In this document: piece by piece, positions 1 to 12,834 of the stretch
Layout of the letters: each line of letters starts with the position of its first letter
Position numbering within the stretch: position 1 is the stretch's first letter
NCBI RefSeq assembly: GCF_008831285.2
Contig: NC_045149.1
Location: 4,207,500-4,271,499 of the forward strand
From: Nymphaea colorata
Lineage: Eukaryota > Streptophyta > Magnoliopsida > Nymphaeales > Nymphaeaceae
Direction: 5' to 3'
DNA length: 64,000 bases
Notes under the pieces: model-generated
Seen by the model: the letters and a program-made list of their open reading frames with translations, nothing else
Databases searched by the model: none
What the model was told of the DNA's origin: nothing
Translations under genes and position numbers: made by a program

Positions 1-566
<566 letters not shown>

Positions 567-1710
567 TCCATGTTTTTTTTTACTTGAAAAAATGTAAAAA
601 GAGAAAAAGATGCTCGGATCAACGTCGGGGCACCTCGCCTTGATGGCTTGGTTCTGGATCTGCCATGCCGGCTGGGAGGAGATAGCAGCTAGTGACCAGC
701 CTTTTTTATTTATTGAGCCATGTTCTAAAAAAATGCAGGGCAGCGGCAATCCGCCACTTCACAGATGGAGACGTGTATGTGTGTGTGTTTTTTAATAAAA
801 ACACGAACATGGATGGCCCAAACCAGCCGAGAAATGAATAAAACATTCCCTTTCAAAATAAACTAAGATATATTTTATGTTGAATTAATATTTACAAAAA
901 TGTTGATAAGATTTAAGTGGTCCCTGTTGCATGAGTGAAAAAAGTTTGGAAGATAACAATTATATATATCCCAATTTACCACTTAAATCATATATTTGTA
1001 TTTATAAATACTCGACCTAAAATTAAAATTATTTTTAAAGGAATTATTGATGTTTATTAAAACTCAAAAAATGACCAAATTAATATATAATCGAATGGTA
1101 CGGACCCCAAGAAAAAGGTAACAGATCTCAATCTATATATATGTATATATATACCATCCTATATATATATATAGAGAGAGAGAGAAAGTGGGATGAGAGC
1201 ATGAATTTGTTTCTTCTCATTTCTTGCACAAAGCCAGAACAACATAAAATGGTGTTTAGTGCGAGATCAAACTTAGATGCTTCTAAACATTGTAAAGCCT
1301 CCAAAATTTTCCTCAAGCGAAGTGGACAGACCAAGTTAAATATGATAAAATACTCAAAAGTCTTTGGAGGATTCTAATGCATAAAGCCTCCACATATTTT
1401 CTGCTCCCAAACAATATCTCTTACTTGGAAGTTCAAAAAAGAAGGCGATCACCTTGGAAGTGCTGCTTCAATGTGTCTTGTAACCTAAGAGTGATTGCCT
1501 TCAACTTCAGCCATTTTGGCAACACAAGGCCCAAACTTCCCCAACCCTTCCTCTGTTAAGGATCAAACCCTGATATAGTTGAGGAAAGAATCCAATGAAA
1601 CTCCTCATATATCCATGCAAAGGGGTACGTTGGCAGGACATGGTTTGTTCAACTAGCATAATCCCCAACGTCTCAGGTGTCCATTGACCAAGAAATATAA
1701 TAAACGAGAT
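567..1710. other. AT-rich intergenic DNA with a small AT/GA microsatellite
   Basis: A second AT-to-GA microsatellite lies at about 1131-1186. Short open frames at 1128-1713 show no family motif and overlap on both strands. I see no splice-supported coding sequence. Confidence 0.45.
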
Positions 1711-2092
1711 CACACTATAACGTTTAACAATATAACACTATAGTGTATAGTACTATAATACTATGGTGTATAACACAATAACCCTATAGCGTATAACACA
1801 ACAATGTATGACACTATAGTGTATAACATTATAACACTATAGTATATAGCACTATAACACTATATCACTCTAGTGTATAATATTAAAATGTTTAAAACTA
1901 TAACAATATAATGTTATATTAAAATGTTTAAAACTATAACAATATAGTGTATAACACTATAACACTTTATTGTACAACAATGTCATGTATAACAAAATAA
2001 CACTCTTGTCAAAAAAACTATACCACTATAGTGTATAACTTTATAGTGTATTACGTTATAGTGTATAACGCTATAACACTATAATGTATAAC
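1711..2092. repeat. Palindromic tandem array, left part
   Basis: The array repeats variants of CACTATAGTGTATAA (15 bp) and CACTATAA (8 bp). The core CACTATAGTG is its own reverse complement, and the palindrome can extend outward to TTATA...TATAA. The array stops at the left end of the LTR element at 2093 and resumes at 12835, so it is one array cut by a later retrotransposon insertion. Confidence 0.9.
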
Positions 2093-5000
2093 TGTCACAC
2101 CCCAACCTAGTTGACCTTTAACAACAAATATTTTTTTTTCTAACATAAAGCATTGGTGTGCGACACAACAATTTCAAAAGAGATGAGCCAAGCAATGCAA
2201 AACAATGGGCAAGCTTTCCATTTTATAAGAATTTCAGTTCATCTGTACAGATGACAAAAATGCCCAAAATCACAACATTGATGCCTAACAAAAACAAGGC
2301 ATCAATAAAACCAAAATAAGACACGCCGGCACTACAATTGACCCAAAACCTCCCCAGTAGGACGTGAGTGAAGCCATCTGCTCAACCTGCTGCCCCTGGT
2401 CCACCAAAAACTAAAAAAATGAGACAGCAGAAGGTTTAGCCTTCGCAGTATAGCAACAAGCCAGGAAAAGTACAAACCCTCTTAGGTAGGACTCAATTAT
2501 ACGAGTCATCATCAAAACAATCTATCATCATGTCGTGTCAGGGAATGACATGCAAATGCCACTCAATGGCCATAGTATCACAATTTCAGATCACATGCAA
2601 AGGCATGCTCAAACATGTCATTTGCATTCATAGGCGGCACAATAGTCACATGCACATCAATCATGTACATTTCAATCACATACATTTCAGTTTCATTACT
2701 ATCAGTGAATTTACAGTTCCTGTGGGTGCAAACACAGGCACGTGCACACTACAGGCGGCCTACAGTTGAGAGACAACCCCCGTGGTGGCCCAAAACAGTA
2801 TGAATCCATCCATCCACTGCAGCGGTAGAGCACTTATTCATGGATGTGTGAATTCCACGGAGAGATACTCAGCCCTCCCTAGGACACCCAGGTTGGGAAG
2901 GCGGGAGCCCAACGCTCCAAGCACGTCATACAACAGTACCCTGGGGCCTTGCACCGCCTACGCTCTGAATAGGCGAGACCAGTGGCAAAGGCGGGACAAC
3001 TCTCAAACACATAGCCACATCCCACTGGCCTCTCATCTCTTATTCTTTCATTCTTATAATTATACTTGCACAAACACAAATAACTGGCTAGCTCATGAGG
3101 TTGGTTCACTTCACGTGTGAACCCACACCTCCAATTGCCTCCACACGAGGGCTACACAACAACAACAACAGTTTTGGCTAACCGTCATAACAATATGGAT
3201 ACAACTACCCTTTTGTTCAATCATTTGCATCATTTCCCGTGACAATGTGTATTCAACAAACACAACATTCACATTCATTATCACCATAATCACATCTTTG
3301 AAAAACTTAGCCAAACCACAAAGAGTAGTCTCAATTTATGATGGGCTCGTAGCTGTCCTACGTAGTTATCATTCTAAGATGCTTTTTAATGCACAATTGG
3401 GGTCGAGGAGACACTCGACTCGATACCCCACCTCATCTGTCCTAAACAGTTATCAATTCTAACATGCACATGCGAATGCGTGATATTTCAAAACAGACTT
3501 CTATTAGTTTTTCAAAACACATCATATCATATATCAAATCATTTGCATGCATACACACATTCATTCACCAAACAATCAATCAATCAATCACATCATAATC
3601 CTAGGATCCCACGATCATAGGAACACACATTCACACATTGCCCCAGGCAAGGATTTGTCTGGAATGCTCCCATACCTGACACGTGCCTAGAAAAGACTTC
3701 AAAATGCCTCGAGCTTCGAATTTGGTCGCTCAAGGTCAACGGGATATGACCGGTGTACCCGCAAACATAAGAAAAAGGTAAGATCTCTACTAGTTAGCTT
3801 ATCAATCCAAACCAAACTCAAACAAAATCATTGAGGCACATGTCATCGCCTCAAGAGGGTGTCGACGGGTAGTGTCGACCTACAAGCCCTCTAGTAGGCC
3901 CCCTCCTAACTTCTAGACGTTGCCACCAGACATCAAACTTTAATGCTTCGCTCAGTCCATCACAACTCAATTCTCATTTGCTTTTTGTAGTCTAGGCGTC
4001 AACCCCAAAGTCACATCCAACTTACGTATACTTTTTCCAATAACTCCAAGATACACCCTTTCGCAAAAGCATGAGCCACATGCTCATAAAGACGGTTCTA
4101 AATCTTCCCCACAACCTCACAATTTCTACCATGTTTCCCTATTGCTTCAAAAATTGACCCATCATGCTCAATGATCATTATAGACATGAATCAACGCTTC
4201 TCCAACATAATCCTACACTTTCTACAAAAAGCAAACTCGCTAACATGCATCCCAAATCATCACTTCTACCTTCTAGCATAATTAAACAATAATTATACGT
4301 GTTTCAAAGGAAAATATACAAGAAAATAGGCTCAATTACGCCTTGCTCACCCTAAATCAAGAGTCTAGACTGCTGCAATCCTTCTGGCAGCCACCTCAAG
4401 CGTTCAATCGATCCCCAAACGGCAAAAATGGTGCCAAGTCGCCACCACGAACACCACCTAATCGCTGTTATGAGGGGAAGAATACATTCCCCGAGTTGAA
4501 ATCCTATCAAACAGTGATGAAATCAATGAGGAAGAGTGCTCGGTTGAGGAAAAGAGGGAAAACAAATAGAAAAATGGGGAGAGAGAGCTCACGTAGGGAG
4601 CGTGTGGGTAGGGAGAGGCGTTGACAGAAATGGGAAACAAAGAGAGAGGGTTCGGACCACAAAAAAAGGAAAACGGCAGTGAGGGTGAGAGTGAGTGAGT
4701 AGGGAGAAGAAAACGTGAGGGTGAGGGTGAGTGAGGAGAGGGACCGTACGGGAGGGAGCTAGCGGAAAAGGGAAAAGAGAGTAGCGAGAGAGAGAAAGAG
4801 GGAACGTGCGGCAGAGAGGGCAAGAGAGCATGGGAGTGGCGGAGAAGGGAAATAGCAAGAGAGAGAGAGACAGTGTTTACCCAAGCACCGCCGCCGCAGT
4901 CGCCGCCGTCGCCGCCGTCGCCGGTCCAGCCACCGCCACTACTACACCGTCTGCCCACTTCTTCTCTTCGTGGAGCTCCCTAGCAGCAAGAGAGGCAACG

Positions 5001-5125
5001 AAGGGGAAGAGCAAGAGGAGGAAGAGGGAGAACAGCCCTCGTCAGGCTCTTATGTGGGTAAGCTGCGGGTCTGGGTCTGGGTTCCGATCCGACCCGACCT
5101 GCCCAAAAACATAACGAGCATTACA
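2093..5125 (-). repeat. Left LTR (3' LTR of the minus-strand element)
   Basis: The LTR begins TGTCACACCCC and ends ATTACA on the plus strand and is 3033 bp long. It aligns by eye along its whole length with 10018-12834. It holds about 145 bp (about 4030-4170) and a second short block near 4275-4300 that the other LTR lacks, which accounts for most of the length difference. The segment 4560-4880 is strongly purine-rich on the plus strand, i.e. a C/T-rich leader in the sense direction. Open frames inside it are low-complexity or not conserved between the LTRs. Confidence 0.93.
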
Positions 5126-5137
5126 TCCTACCCTCCT
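5126..5137 (-). other. Polypurine tract of the LTR element
   Basis: On the minus strand, AGGAGGGTAGGA lies immediately before the LTR start (TGTAATG). It is preceded by GAGGACGAAA and a T run, the arrangement seen upstream of the 3' LTR in plant chromoviruses. It would prime plus-strand DNA synthesis. Confidence 0.8.
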
Positions 5138-5224
5138 AAAAAAAAAATTTCGTCCTCGAAATTCAGATCATACCTCACTGCAAGCACAGATCGTTCTCAA
5201 AATTTCCTCCAACCCATGGAGTTG

Positions 5225-6500
5225 TCATTCCACTCTCACTAAAGGAATTCTCTTCGTGCGAAGCACTTGCTCTCTTTGATCCACAATTCTAATAGGTTTT
5301 TCTTCTATTGTCAAATCATCTTGCACCTGAATACCTTGAAAATCAATTACATGCATTGGATCTGGTACGTACTTTCGAAGCATGGAAACATGGAAAACGT
5401 CATGAACATGACTCAAGTTAGGTGGTAGTGTCAATCTGTATGCCACCTCTCCAATCTTCTCTAAGATCTCAAAAGGTCCTACGAATCTTGGGCTCAACTT
5501 TTCCTTCACACCAATACAAAAAACGCCTTTAATAGGAGAAATCTTCAAGAACACATGATCACCAACCTCAAAAGCCAACTCTCTACGTCGAATGTCGGCA
5601 TAGCTTTTCTGTCTACTCTGAGCAGTCAACAACTTTTTCCTTATCAAATGCACTTGGTCGGTGTAGTGTTGCAAAACTAAAGGGTTGTCGATCTTGCCAT
5701 CACCCAATTCGGTTCAACAAGCTGGCGATCTGCATGGCCTTCCATACAAAGCCTCAAAAGGTGTCATCCCAATACTAGAGTGATAACTGTTATTATATGC
5801 AAATTCTACCAGTTTCACATGTTTGTTTCATTCTTCTTTCCACTCTAAGACACATGCACACAACATGTCCTCTAAGGTCTGAATGGTCCTCTTCGATTGC
5901 CCATTAGTTTGGGGGTCGAACATTGTGCTCAGCTTAAGCTTGGTATCCAATGCCCTTTGCAATTGCCCCCAAAACCTAGAGGTAAAACGTGGATCTCGAT
6001 CCGCGATGATAGACTTTGGCACTCTATGCAATATCATTATCTTGTCAATATACAACTCTGCGAGACTTTCCAAGGACAACTGATTCTTATTGGTAGAAAA
6101 TGAGCCGACTTCGTAAGTCGGTCCACAATCACCCATATGGCATCATGTTGTCTCCTAGTGTGAGGAAAACCAACCACAAAATCCATCGTAATATCTTCCC
6201 ATTTCCACACTGGAATATCAATTCTTTGCAATAAGCCTCCTGGTCGTTGATGCTCTGCTTTGACCCGCTGGCAAACTAAGTATTTTGCTACATATCCTGC
6301 AATTTCATGCTTCATTCCAGACCACCAAAAAGTTCTTCTCATATCCTAAAACATGTTTACACTGCCAGGGTGTATAGAAAACTTAGATTTGTGAGCTTCA
6401 TCAAGCAACTGTCGCTTCACCCCTTCATCTCTAGGGACCCACAATCTATGTCAAAACCGCAATGAACCATCTTCATCTTGATACCATGAAGAATTTGCCT
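5225..6500 (-). pseudogene. Integrase region with degenerate chromodomain-like end
   Basis: Read on the minus strand, the region gives the end of the HHCC zinc domain (CQRVKAEHQ at about 6240-6275), the first catalytic Asp (ITMDF, codon 6181-6183), the second (ADRDPRF, codon 5999-6001), then [27 protein letters not shown] and PRFVGPFEI. The catalytic Glu of the D,D(35)E triad is Lys (AAG, complement of 5891-5893), a one-base change that should abolish strand transfer. The core changes frame near 6090, and stops occur near 5708 and 5825. The C-terminal end (IVDQ, KRIPLVRV) matches the chromodomain-type tail of Tekay/Del integrases; it stops just past VRV, and a Trp-containing continuation appears in another frame. 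Confidence 0.88.
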
Positions 6501-6839
6501 TCTTGCTTTCTTCTATGTTCTTAGCAAAATCTGGATCTTCTTTTTGCTTCAATCAGAGGATGTCGTATCACGGCACTCATCGTTGCTTTGTTCTCATCAC
6601 AAAGGTAAGGCTACCATGCTATCACATCTTGCAACAATGTCCAAGAACGAGTGAATATATTGCACATTGTTGTCTTAACGTGTCTGCTCAAAGCATCAAC
6701 CACCACATTTGTCTTGCCTGGATGATATGATATCACGAAATCATAATCCTTTAAGTATTCAATCTATCTCATTTGTCTCATATTTAGATCTTTTTGGGAA
6801 AATATGTACTTCAAAGACTTGTGATCTGTAAACACTTCA

Positions 6840-8620
6840 AATGTTGCCCCCATAGAGATAATGTCTCCAAATCTTCAGTGCAAATACAACTGCTCTCAAC
6901 TCCAAATCATGAGTGGGATTGTGTTGCTCATGTGCCTTCAACTGTCTTGATGCATAAACCACCACACAGCCATGTTGCATCAATACACAACCATAACTGA
7001 TTCTTGATGCATCTGTGTACAGTACAAAACCAGAATGGCCTGATGGAAGAGTCAAAATAGGGGCAGTAGCAAGCTTGTCATTCAGAGTTTGAAAACTCTT
7101 CTCACACTCTTCATTCCAAACAAACTTCTCTTCTTTTCTTAATAGCTTAGTCATGGGTGTAGCTATTTTCGAAAAGTCTTGTATGAACCAGCGATAGTAT
7201 CCTGCCAAACCCAAAAAGCTTGTAACCTCAGTTACACTGCAAGGCGTCCTCCAGTTCTGTATTGTCGATACCTTAGCCGGATCTACGGAAACTCCATCCT
7301 TCGAGATTACATGACCTACAAAGTTCACATTCTCTAACCAAAATTCACATTTTGAGTATTTGGCATAAAGTTTATGCTTATGCAAAAGACCCAATACAAT
7401 TCTCAAGTGGTCTCTATGCTTATGCAAAAGACCCAATACAATTCTCAAGTGGTCTCTATGCTCAGTCTCACTCTCTGAGTACACCAAGATATCATCAACA
7501 AAAACAATAACAAATCGACATAGGTAGTCTTGAAAAACCTGATTCATGAGGTCCATAAACACTGTGGGAGCATTGGTCAATCCAAAAGGCATGACCCTGA
7601 ATTCATAGTGCTCATATCTAGTTCGAAAAGCAGTCTTAGCAATATATTCCTCCCGTATCAAGAGTTAATGATAACTTGTCCTCAGATCAATCTTGGAGAA
7701 TACCCTAGCATTCTTGAGTTGATCAAACAAGTCTTCAATTCTTGGAAGCGGATACTTATTCTTGATAGTAACTTGATTCAACATGCGGTAATCTATACAC
7801 AAGCGCATTGCTCCATCTTTCTTCTTAACAAACAACACTGGTGCTCCCCAAGGTGACACGCTAGGTTGGATGAAGCCCTTGCTTAAGAGCTCATGTAGTT
7901 GCTTCTTCAATTCTTCTAACTCTGCTGGTGCCATACGGCAGGGTGCCTTGGAAATTGGAGCTGTCCCAGGTGACAACTCTATCTTGAATTTCATTTCTCG
8001 TGTTGGAGGCAAACTTGATAGTTCCTCAAGGAACACATCGGGGTACTCACTCACAACGGCAACCTCTTGCAACCTCACTGATTCAGTCTCATTGGTCAAC
8101 ACATTGACCAAGAAAGCAACACTTCCATTTTCTATCAACCGTTTAGCTTTCAGTGCAGACACCATTATCTTGTCAGTTCGAATAGCTTCACGAGCATGGA
8201 ATTCCACTAGTTGCATCTCATCAGTCAACAATTGTATCTGCTTCTTCCTGCAATCTATATTAGCATAATGCGCATATAACCAATCCATGCCCAAAATCAC
8301 ATCAAATTCGCTAAGACTCATGATCACCAACTATGCAGATAAGTGACGTTGATAGATCTCCACGTCCACATCAGGGAGATACTCGCGACACGACTCTTGA
8401 GCATGCATATGGCTAACAATTTTTAAAACATACAGCATCTTCCTAGCCGACACTTCTAGTGAAGTAGCAAATCGACTAGATATAAATGAATGAGTCGCCC
8501 CTGCATCAAACAACACTCTAGCAATATGACAACCAACAAGTAAAGTACCTTCAACAAGGTCGTATGCCTGAAGCTCCTCCACAGTAGTAGCATAGACATG
8601 TCCAGTCGTCTGTCGTGCGC
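6840..8620 (-). pseudogene. Protease, reverse transcriptase and RNase H region of pol
   Basis: The protease motif reads FDAGATHSF (Asp codon 8505-8507); most plant relatives have DSG or DTG there. Reverse transcriptase follows: [43 protein letters not shown], then MPFGLTNAP, and the catalytic box as FVDD. RNase H shows YTDAS, ASRQLK and [24 protein letters not shown] stop (7665-7667) interrupts RT where relatives have Gln (SGYHQL). A 42-bp in-frame duplication at 7375-7458 repeats 14 residues between the catalytic box and the thumb. The region is clearly recognisable but not translatable as one protein. Confidence 0.92.
7375..7458 (-). repeat. 42-bp exact tandem duplication inside RT
   Basis: Two directly adjacent 42-bp copies (7375-7416 and 7417-7458) are identical by eye. 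The frame is kept and 14 residues are doubled ([14 protein letters not shown]). Identical copies inside an otherwise decayed gene suggest a recent slippage event. Confidence 0.95.
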
Positions 8621-8669
8621 TAGAAAGACCGGCCTCAGGCTTCTTCAACTCTCTTTCTTTCTTTAAGGG

Positions 8670-9782
8670 GTAATCCTTGATGAAGTGCCCCATCCATCCA
8701 CAGTGTAAGCAAGCTCCGATCTCCCGATAGCACAATTTTTCGGGGTGCACACGTGAATAAGTAGGGCACCTCTATAAAGTCGAAGTGGCCACTGACCCCT
8801 TTGTGGCCTCACTGCGGGTTGGCTGGTTCTGTCTGAAGGTTCAGTCATCCCGCCTCTCATAAGGCCTTGCCCTGCCTGCAAAGTTTTGGTGCTTGACTTG
8901 TGTTCGCCCGCTGTGTGAGTGCTGACCTGCCTTCTTGTGGTGATCCTTCTATGTCCTTGCCCAGTCTTCTTCTATGCATCTTGCCATGGTGACCGCCTCA
9001 TCCAAGTCATGAGGCCTGCTCGTCAAAACTTTTCTTCGCAGTCCATCCCGCAGACCGCGCACAAACTTGCCTGCTCTGGCCCCATCTGTAGTGTAGAGGT
9101 GTAGACAATACACCTCCAAGTGTTGATATCTTGTAATATATTCCTCTAAGCTCATTTGATTTTGCTGTAGATCAAGAAACTCATGTATTTTCTTGTCCCT
9201 AGCATGCACTGGAAAGTAAATGTTGAAGAAAGAATCTTTAAACTATTTCCAGGAGATTGACAGTTGGGCCCGCATACCGGATCTCACGAGTTGATTGCCA
9301 CCAGTCCATGGCATCACCTTTCAGGAAGTAAGTGTCATAGTTCACTTTGTCTTCCTCTGGCATCTTCAGAAGCACAAAGATGCGTTCAACTTCCTCAATC
9401 CATTGCTTTGCCTTATCGTGACTGCACCCTCTTGTGAAGATAGGCGGCTGCATTGCCATGAACTGTTGAAACGACACCGCTGATGCCTTCTCGTGAAGTG
9501 GTGCAGTGGTGTCTCCTAAAGGAGATGCATTACTCCTCTGGTTACTGACCATTGACTGTACAAAGGACGTCAGTGTTTGCAACATGGTCAGCAAAATAGT
9601 CAGTTGATCTAATGGTGGAGTCTGCCTTGGTGGGGTTTGAGCACCCCACCTAGTTGGGCATAATAGTGCTTTGACATACTGTCATCACGTGGGGCATGCT
9701 CATCAGAATGGGCCGGACTTGGCTCTCTTTGTGCCTCTGTAGACAGCCCAGCTCGCTTCTTACCCTTACGACGATATTCCAT
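8670..9782 (-). pseudogene. gag of the chromovirus
   Basis: On the minus strand the first plausible Met (codon near 9780-9782) opens a basic N-terminus (MEYRRKGKKRAG). The conserved Gag core follows: PPIFTRG, KQWIEEVERIF, WWQSTRE, then MSLEEYITRYQHLEVY and KFVRGLRDGLRR. A frameshift lies near 9210-9235. The zinc knuckle (8670-8711) reads CLHCGWMGHFIKDY, with Tyr in place of the last Cys of CX2CX4HX4C, so nucleic-acid binding by this copy is doubtful. The reading frame is broken between 8750 and 8949. Confidence 0.85.
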
Positions 9783-9996
9783 CTGTACAAACAAGAACTT
9801 TATTCTCAACCCAGTCTATGACTAATCTCACAAATCACATCACGACGTGCATTAGCACGAAGTTCAAAACATAGATCACATTACGTACTTATACTTGAAA
9901 AATCAAAACTACAATAACAATCTAATCAAATAAATGCGTACCTGGGCAACACGGCTTCACAGATAGGCTTTAACTCACATCCATAGTGGGGTTTGT

Positions 9997-10012
9997 CATG
10001 GCTACGGTACCA
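9997..10012 (-). other. Primer binding site, tRNA-iMet type
   Basis: Five bases inside the right LTR, the minus strand reads TGGTACCGTAGCCATG. This resembles the plant retrotransposon site for initiator tRNA-Met (TGGTATCAGAGCC) with a few changes. Its place beside the right LTR proves that the element runs right to left. Confidence 0.75.
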
Positions 10013-10017
10013 AAAAC

Positions 10018-12834
10018 TGTCACACCCCAGCCTAGTTGACCCTTAACCACAAATATTTTTTTTCTAACATAAAGCATTGGAGTGCAACGACACAACAATT
10101 TCTAAAGAGATGAGCCAAGCAATGCAAAACAATAGGCAAGCTTTCCATTTTATAAGAATTTTAGTTCATCTATACATATGACAAAAATACCCAAAATCAC
10201 AACATTGATGCCTAACAAAAACAATGCATCAATAAAACCAAAACAAGACGCGCCGACACTACAATTGACCCAAAACCTCCCCAGTAGGACGTGAGTGAAG
10301 CCATCTGCTCAACCTGCTGCCCCTGGTCCACCAAAACCTGAAAAAAATGAGACAACAGAAGGCTTAGCCTTCGCAATATGGCAACAAGTCAGGAAAAGTC
10401 CAAACCCTCTTAGGTAGGGCTCAATTATACGAGCCATCATCAAAACAATCTATCATCATGTCGTGTCAGGACACGACATGCAAAGGCCACTCAATGGCCA
10501 CAGTAACACAATTTCAGATCACATGAAAGACATGTTTAAACATATCACTTGCATTCATAAGCACAACAATCACATGCACATTAATCACGTACATTTTCAC
10601 GTACATTTCATTTCATTAATATCAGTGAATTGACAGTTCCTGTGGGTGCAAACACAAGCACGTGTACACCGCGGGCGGCCTACAGCCGAGTGACAACCCC
10701 CGTGGTGGCCCATAACAGTATGGATCCATCCATCCACTACAGCGGTAGAGCACTCATCCATGGATATGTGAATTCCACGGAGAGATACTCAGCCGTCCCT
10801 AGGACACCCAGGTTGGGAAGGTAGGAGACCAACGCTCCAAGCACGTCCCACAACAGTACCCTGGGGCATTGCACCGCCTGCGCTCCGAAAAGGCGAGACC
10901 AATGGCGAAGGCGGGACAACTCCCAAACACATAGCCACATCCCACTGGCCTCTCATCTCTTATTCTTTCATTCTTATAATTATACTTGCATAACACAAAT
11001 AACTGGCTAGCTCATGAGGTTGGTTCGCTTCACGTGTGAACTCACACCTCCAATTGCCTCCACACGAGGGCTACACAACAACAACAACAGTTTTGGCTAG
11101 CCGTCATAACAATATGGGTACAATTACCCTTTGTTCAATCATTTGCAACATTGCCCGTGACAATGTGTATTCAACGCACACAACATTCACATTTACTATC
11201 ACCATAATCACATCTTTGAAAAACTTAACCAAACCACAGAGAGTAATCTCGATTTGTAATGCGCTCATAGCTGTCCTATGCAGTTATCATTCTAAGATGC
11301 TTTCTAATGCACAATTGGGGTCGAGGAGACACTCGACTCGATACCCCACCTCATCTGTCCTAAACAGTTATCAATTCTATCATGCACATGCGAATGCGTG
11401 ACATTTCAAAACAGACTTCTAATAGTTTTTCAAAACACATCATATCAAATCATTTGCATGCATACACACATTTATTCACCAAACAATCAATCAATCAATC
11501 ACATCACAATCCTAGGATCCCACGATCCTAGGAACACACTTTCACACATTGCCCTAGGCAAGGATGTGCCTGGAATGCTGCCATACCTGACACTCATCCA
11601 AAAAACTCTTCAAAATGTCTCGAGCTTCAAATTTGGTTGCTCAAGGTCGACGGGACGTGCCCGGGGTACCTGCAGACATAAGGAAAAGGTAAGATCTCTA
11701 CTAGTTAGCTTATCAATCCAAACCAAGTTAAAACAAAATCATTGAGACACATGTCATCGCCTCAAGAGGGTGCCAACGGGTAGTATGGACCTACAAGCAC
11801 TCTAATTGGCCTCTTCCTAACTTCTAGACGCTGCCACCAGACATCAAACTTCAATGCTTCGTTTAGTCTATCACAACTCAATTCTCATTTACTTTCCGTA
11901 GTCTACGCGTCAACCCCAAAGTCACATCCAACCTCAATGATCATTATAGACATGAATCAACGCTTCTCCAACATAAACTTACACTTTCCCTAAAAAGCAA
12001 AGTCGCTAACATGCATCCCAAATCATCACTTCTACCTTCCAAAGGAAAATATACAAGAAAATAGGCTCAATTACGTCTTGCTGACCCCAAATCAAGAGTC
12101 TAGACTGCTGCAATCCTTCCGACAGCCACCTCAAGCGTTCAATCGATCCCCAAACAGCAAAAATCGTGCCAAGTCGCCACCATGAACACCACATAATCGT
12201 TGTTATGAGGGGAAGAACATGTTCCCCGAGCTAGAATCCTATCAAACAGTGATAAAATCAATGAGGAAGATTGCTCGGTTGAGGAAAAGGGGAAAACAAA
12301 TAGAAAAATGGGGAGAGAGAGCTCACGTAGGGAGCGTGTGGGCAGGGAGAGGTGATGGGAAACAGAGAGAGAGAGGGTTCGGACCACAAAAAAGGGAAAA
12401 CGGCAGTGAGGGTGAGAGTGAGTGACTAGGGAGAAGAAAACGTGAGGGTGAGTGAGGAGAGGGACCGTACGGGAGGGAGCTAGCGGAAAAGGGAAAAGAG
12501 AGTAGCGAGAGAGAGAAAGAGGGAACGTGCGGCAGAGAGGGCAAGAGAGCGTGGGAGTGGCGGAGAAGGGAAATAGCAAGAGAGAGAGAGTGTGTGTTTA
12601 CCCTTGCACCGCCGCCGCAGTCGCCGCTGCCGGTCCAGCCACTGCCACTACCACACCATCCACCCACTTCTTCTCTGCGTGGAGCACCTTAGCAGCAAGA
12701 GAGGCAACGAAGGGGGAGAGCAAGAGGAGGACTAGGGAGAACAGCCCTCGTCGGGCTCTTACATGGGTAAGCTGCGGGTCCGGGTCTGGGTCCCGATCCG
12801 ACCCGACCTGCCCAAAAACATAACGAGCGTTACA
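10018..12834 (-). repeat. Right LTR (5' LTR of the minus-strand element)
   Basis: This LTR is 2817 bp, begins TGTCACACCCC and ends GTTACA. It is highly similar to 2093-5125 but carries many scattered substitutions and lacks about 145 bp present near 4030-4170 of the other copy. The purine-rich block lies at about 12300-12600. LTRs are identical at insertion, so the visible divergence marks an old insertion. Confidence 0.93.

Larger units (their letters stand above)
2093..12834 (-). mobile_element. Ty3/gypsy LTR retrotransposon, chromovirus of Tekay/Del type, reverse orientation, decayed
   Basis: A complete element by structure, about 10.74 kb: two long LTRs bounded by TG...CA, a tRNA-iMet-like primer binding site next to the right LTR, a polypurine tract next to the left LTR, and gag-protease-RT-RNase H-integrase in that order on the minus strand. 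That domain order is Ty3/gypsy. Integrase that ends in a chromodomain-like tail (a block like KRIPLV) and LTRs of about 3 kb point to the Tekay/Del chromoviruses. Flanking pentamers are ATAAC (2088-2092) and ATGAC (12835-12839), a target-site duplication with one mismatch. Stops, frameshifts and catalytic substitutions make it non-autonomous today. It sits inside the palindromic satellite. Confidence 0.93.

Noticed and set aside
1711-2092. CRISPR-like array
   Set aside because: Units are contiguous degenerate tandem repeats with no unique spacers of constant length, in plant nuclear DNA.
2782-3120. 112-residue frame on the plus strand
   Set aside because: Antisense within the LTR; the matching right LTR frame (10630-10824) is broken at a different place.
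4458-4958. 166-residue Ser/Pro/Leu-rich frame on the minus strand, with a partner at 12323-12667
   Set aside because: It lies in the CT-rich LTR leader; low complexity, and the frame differs between the two LTRs.
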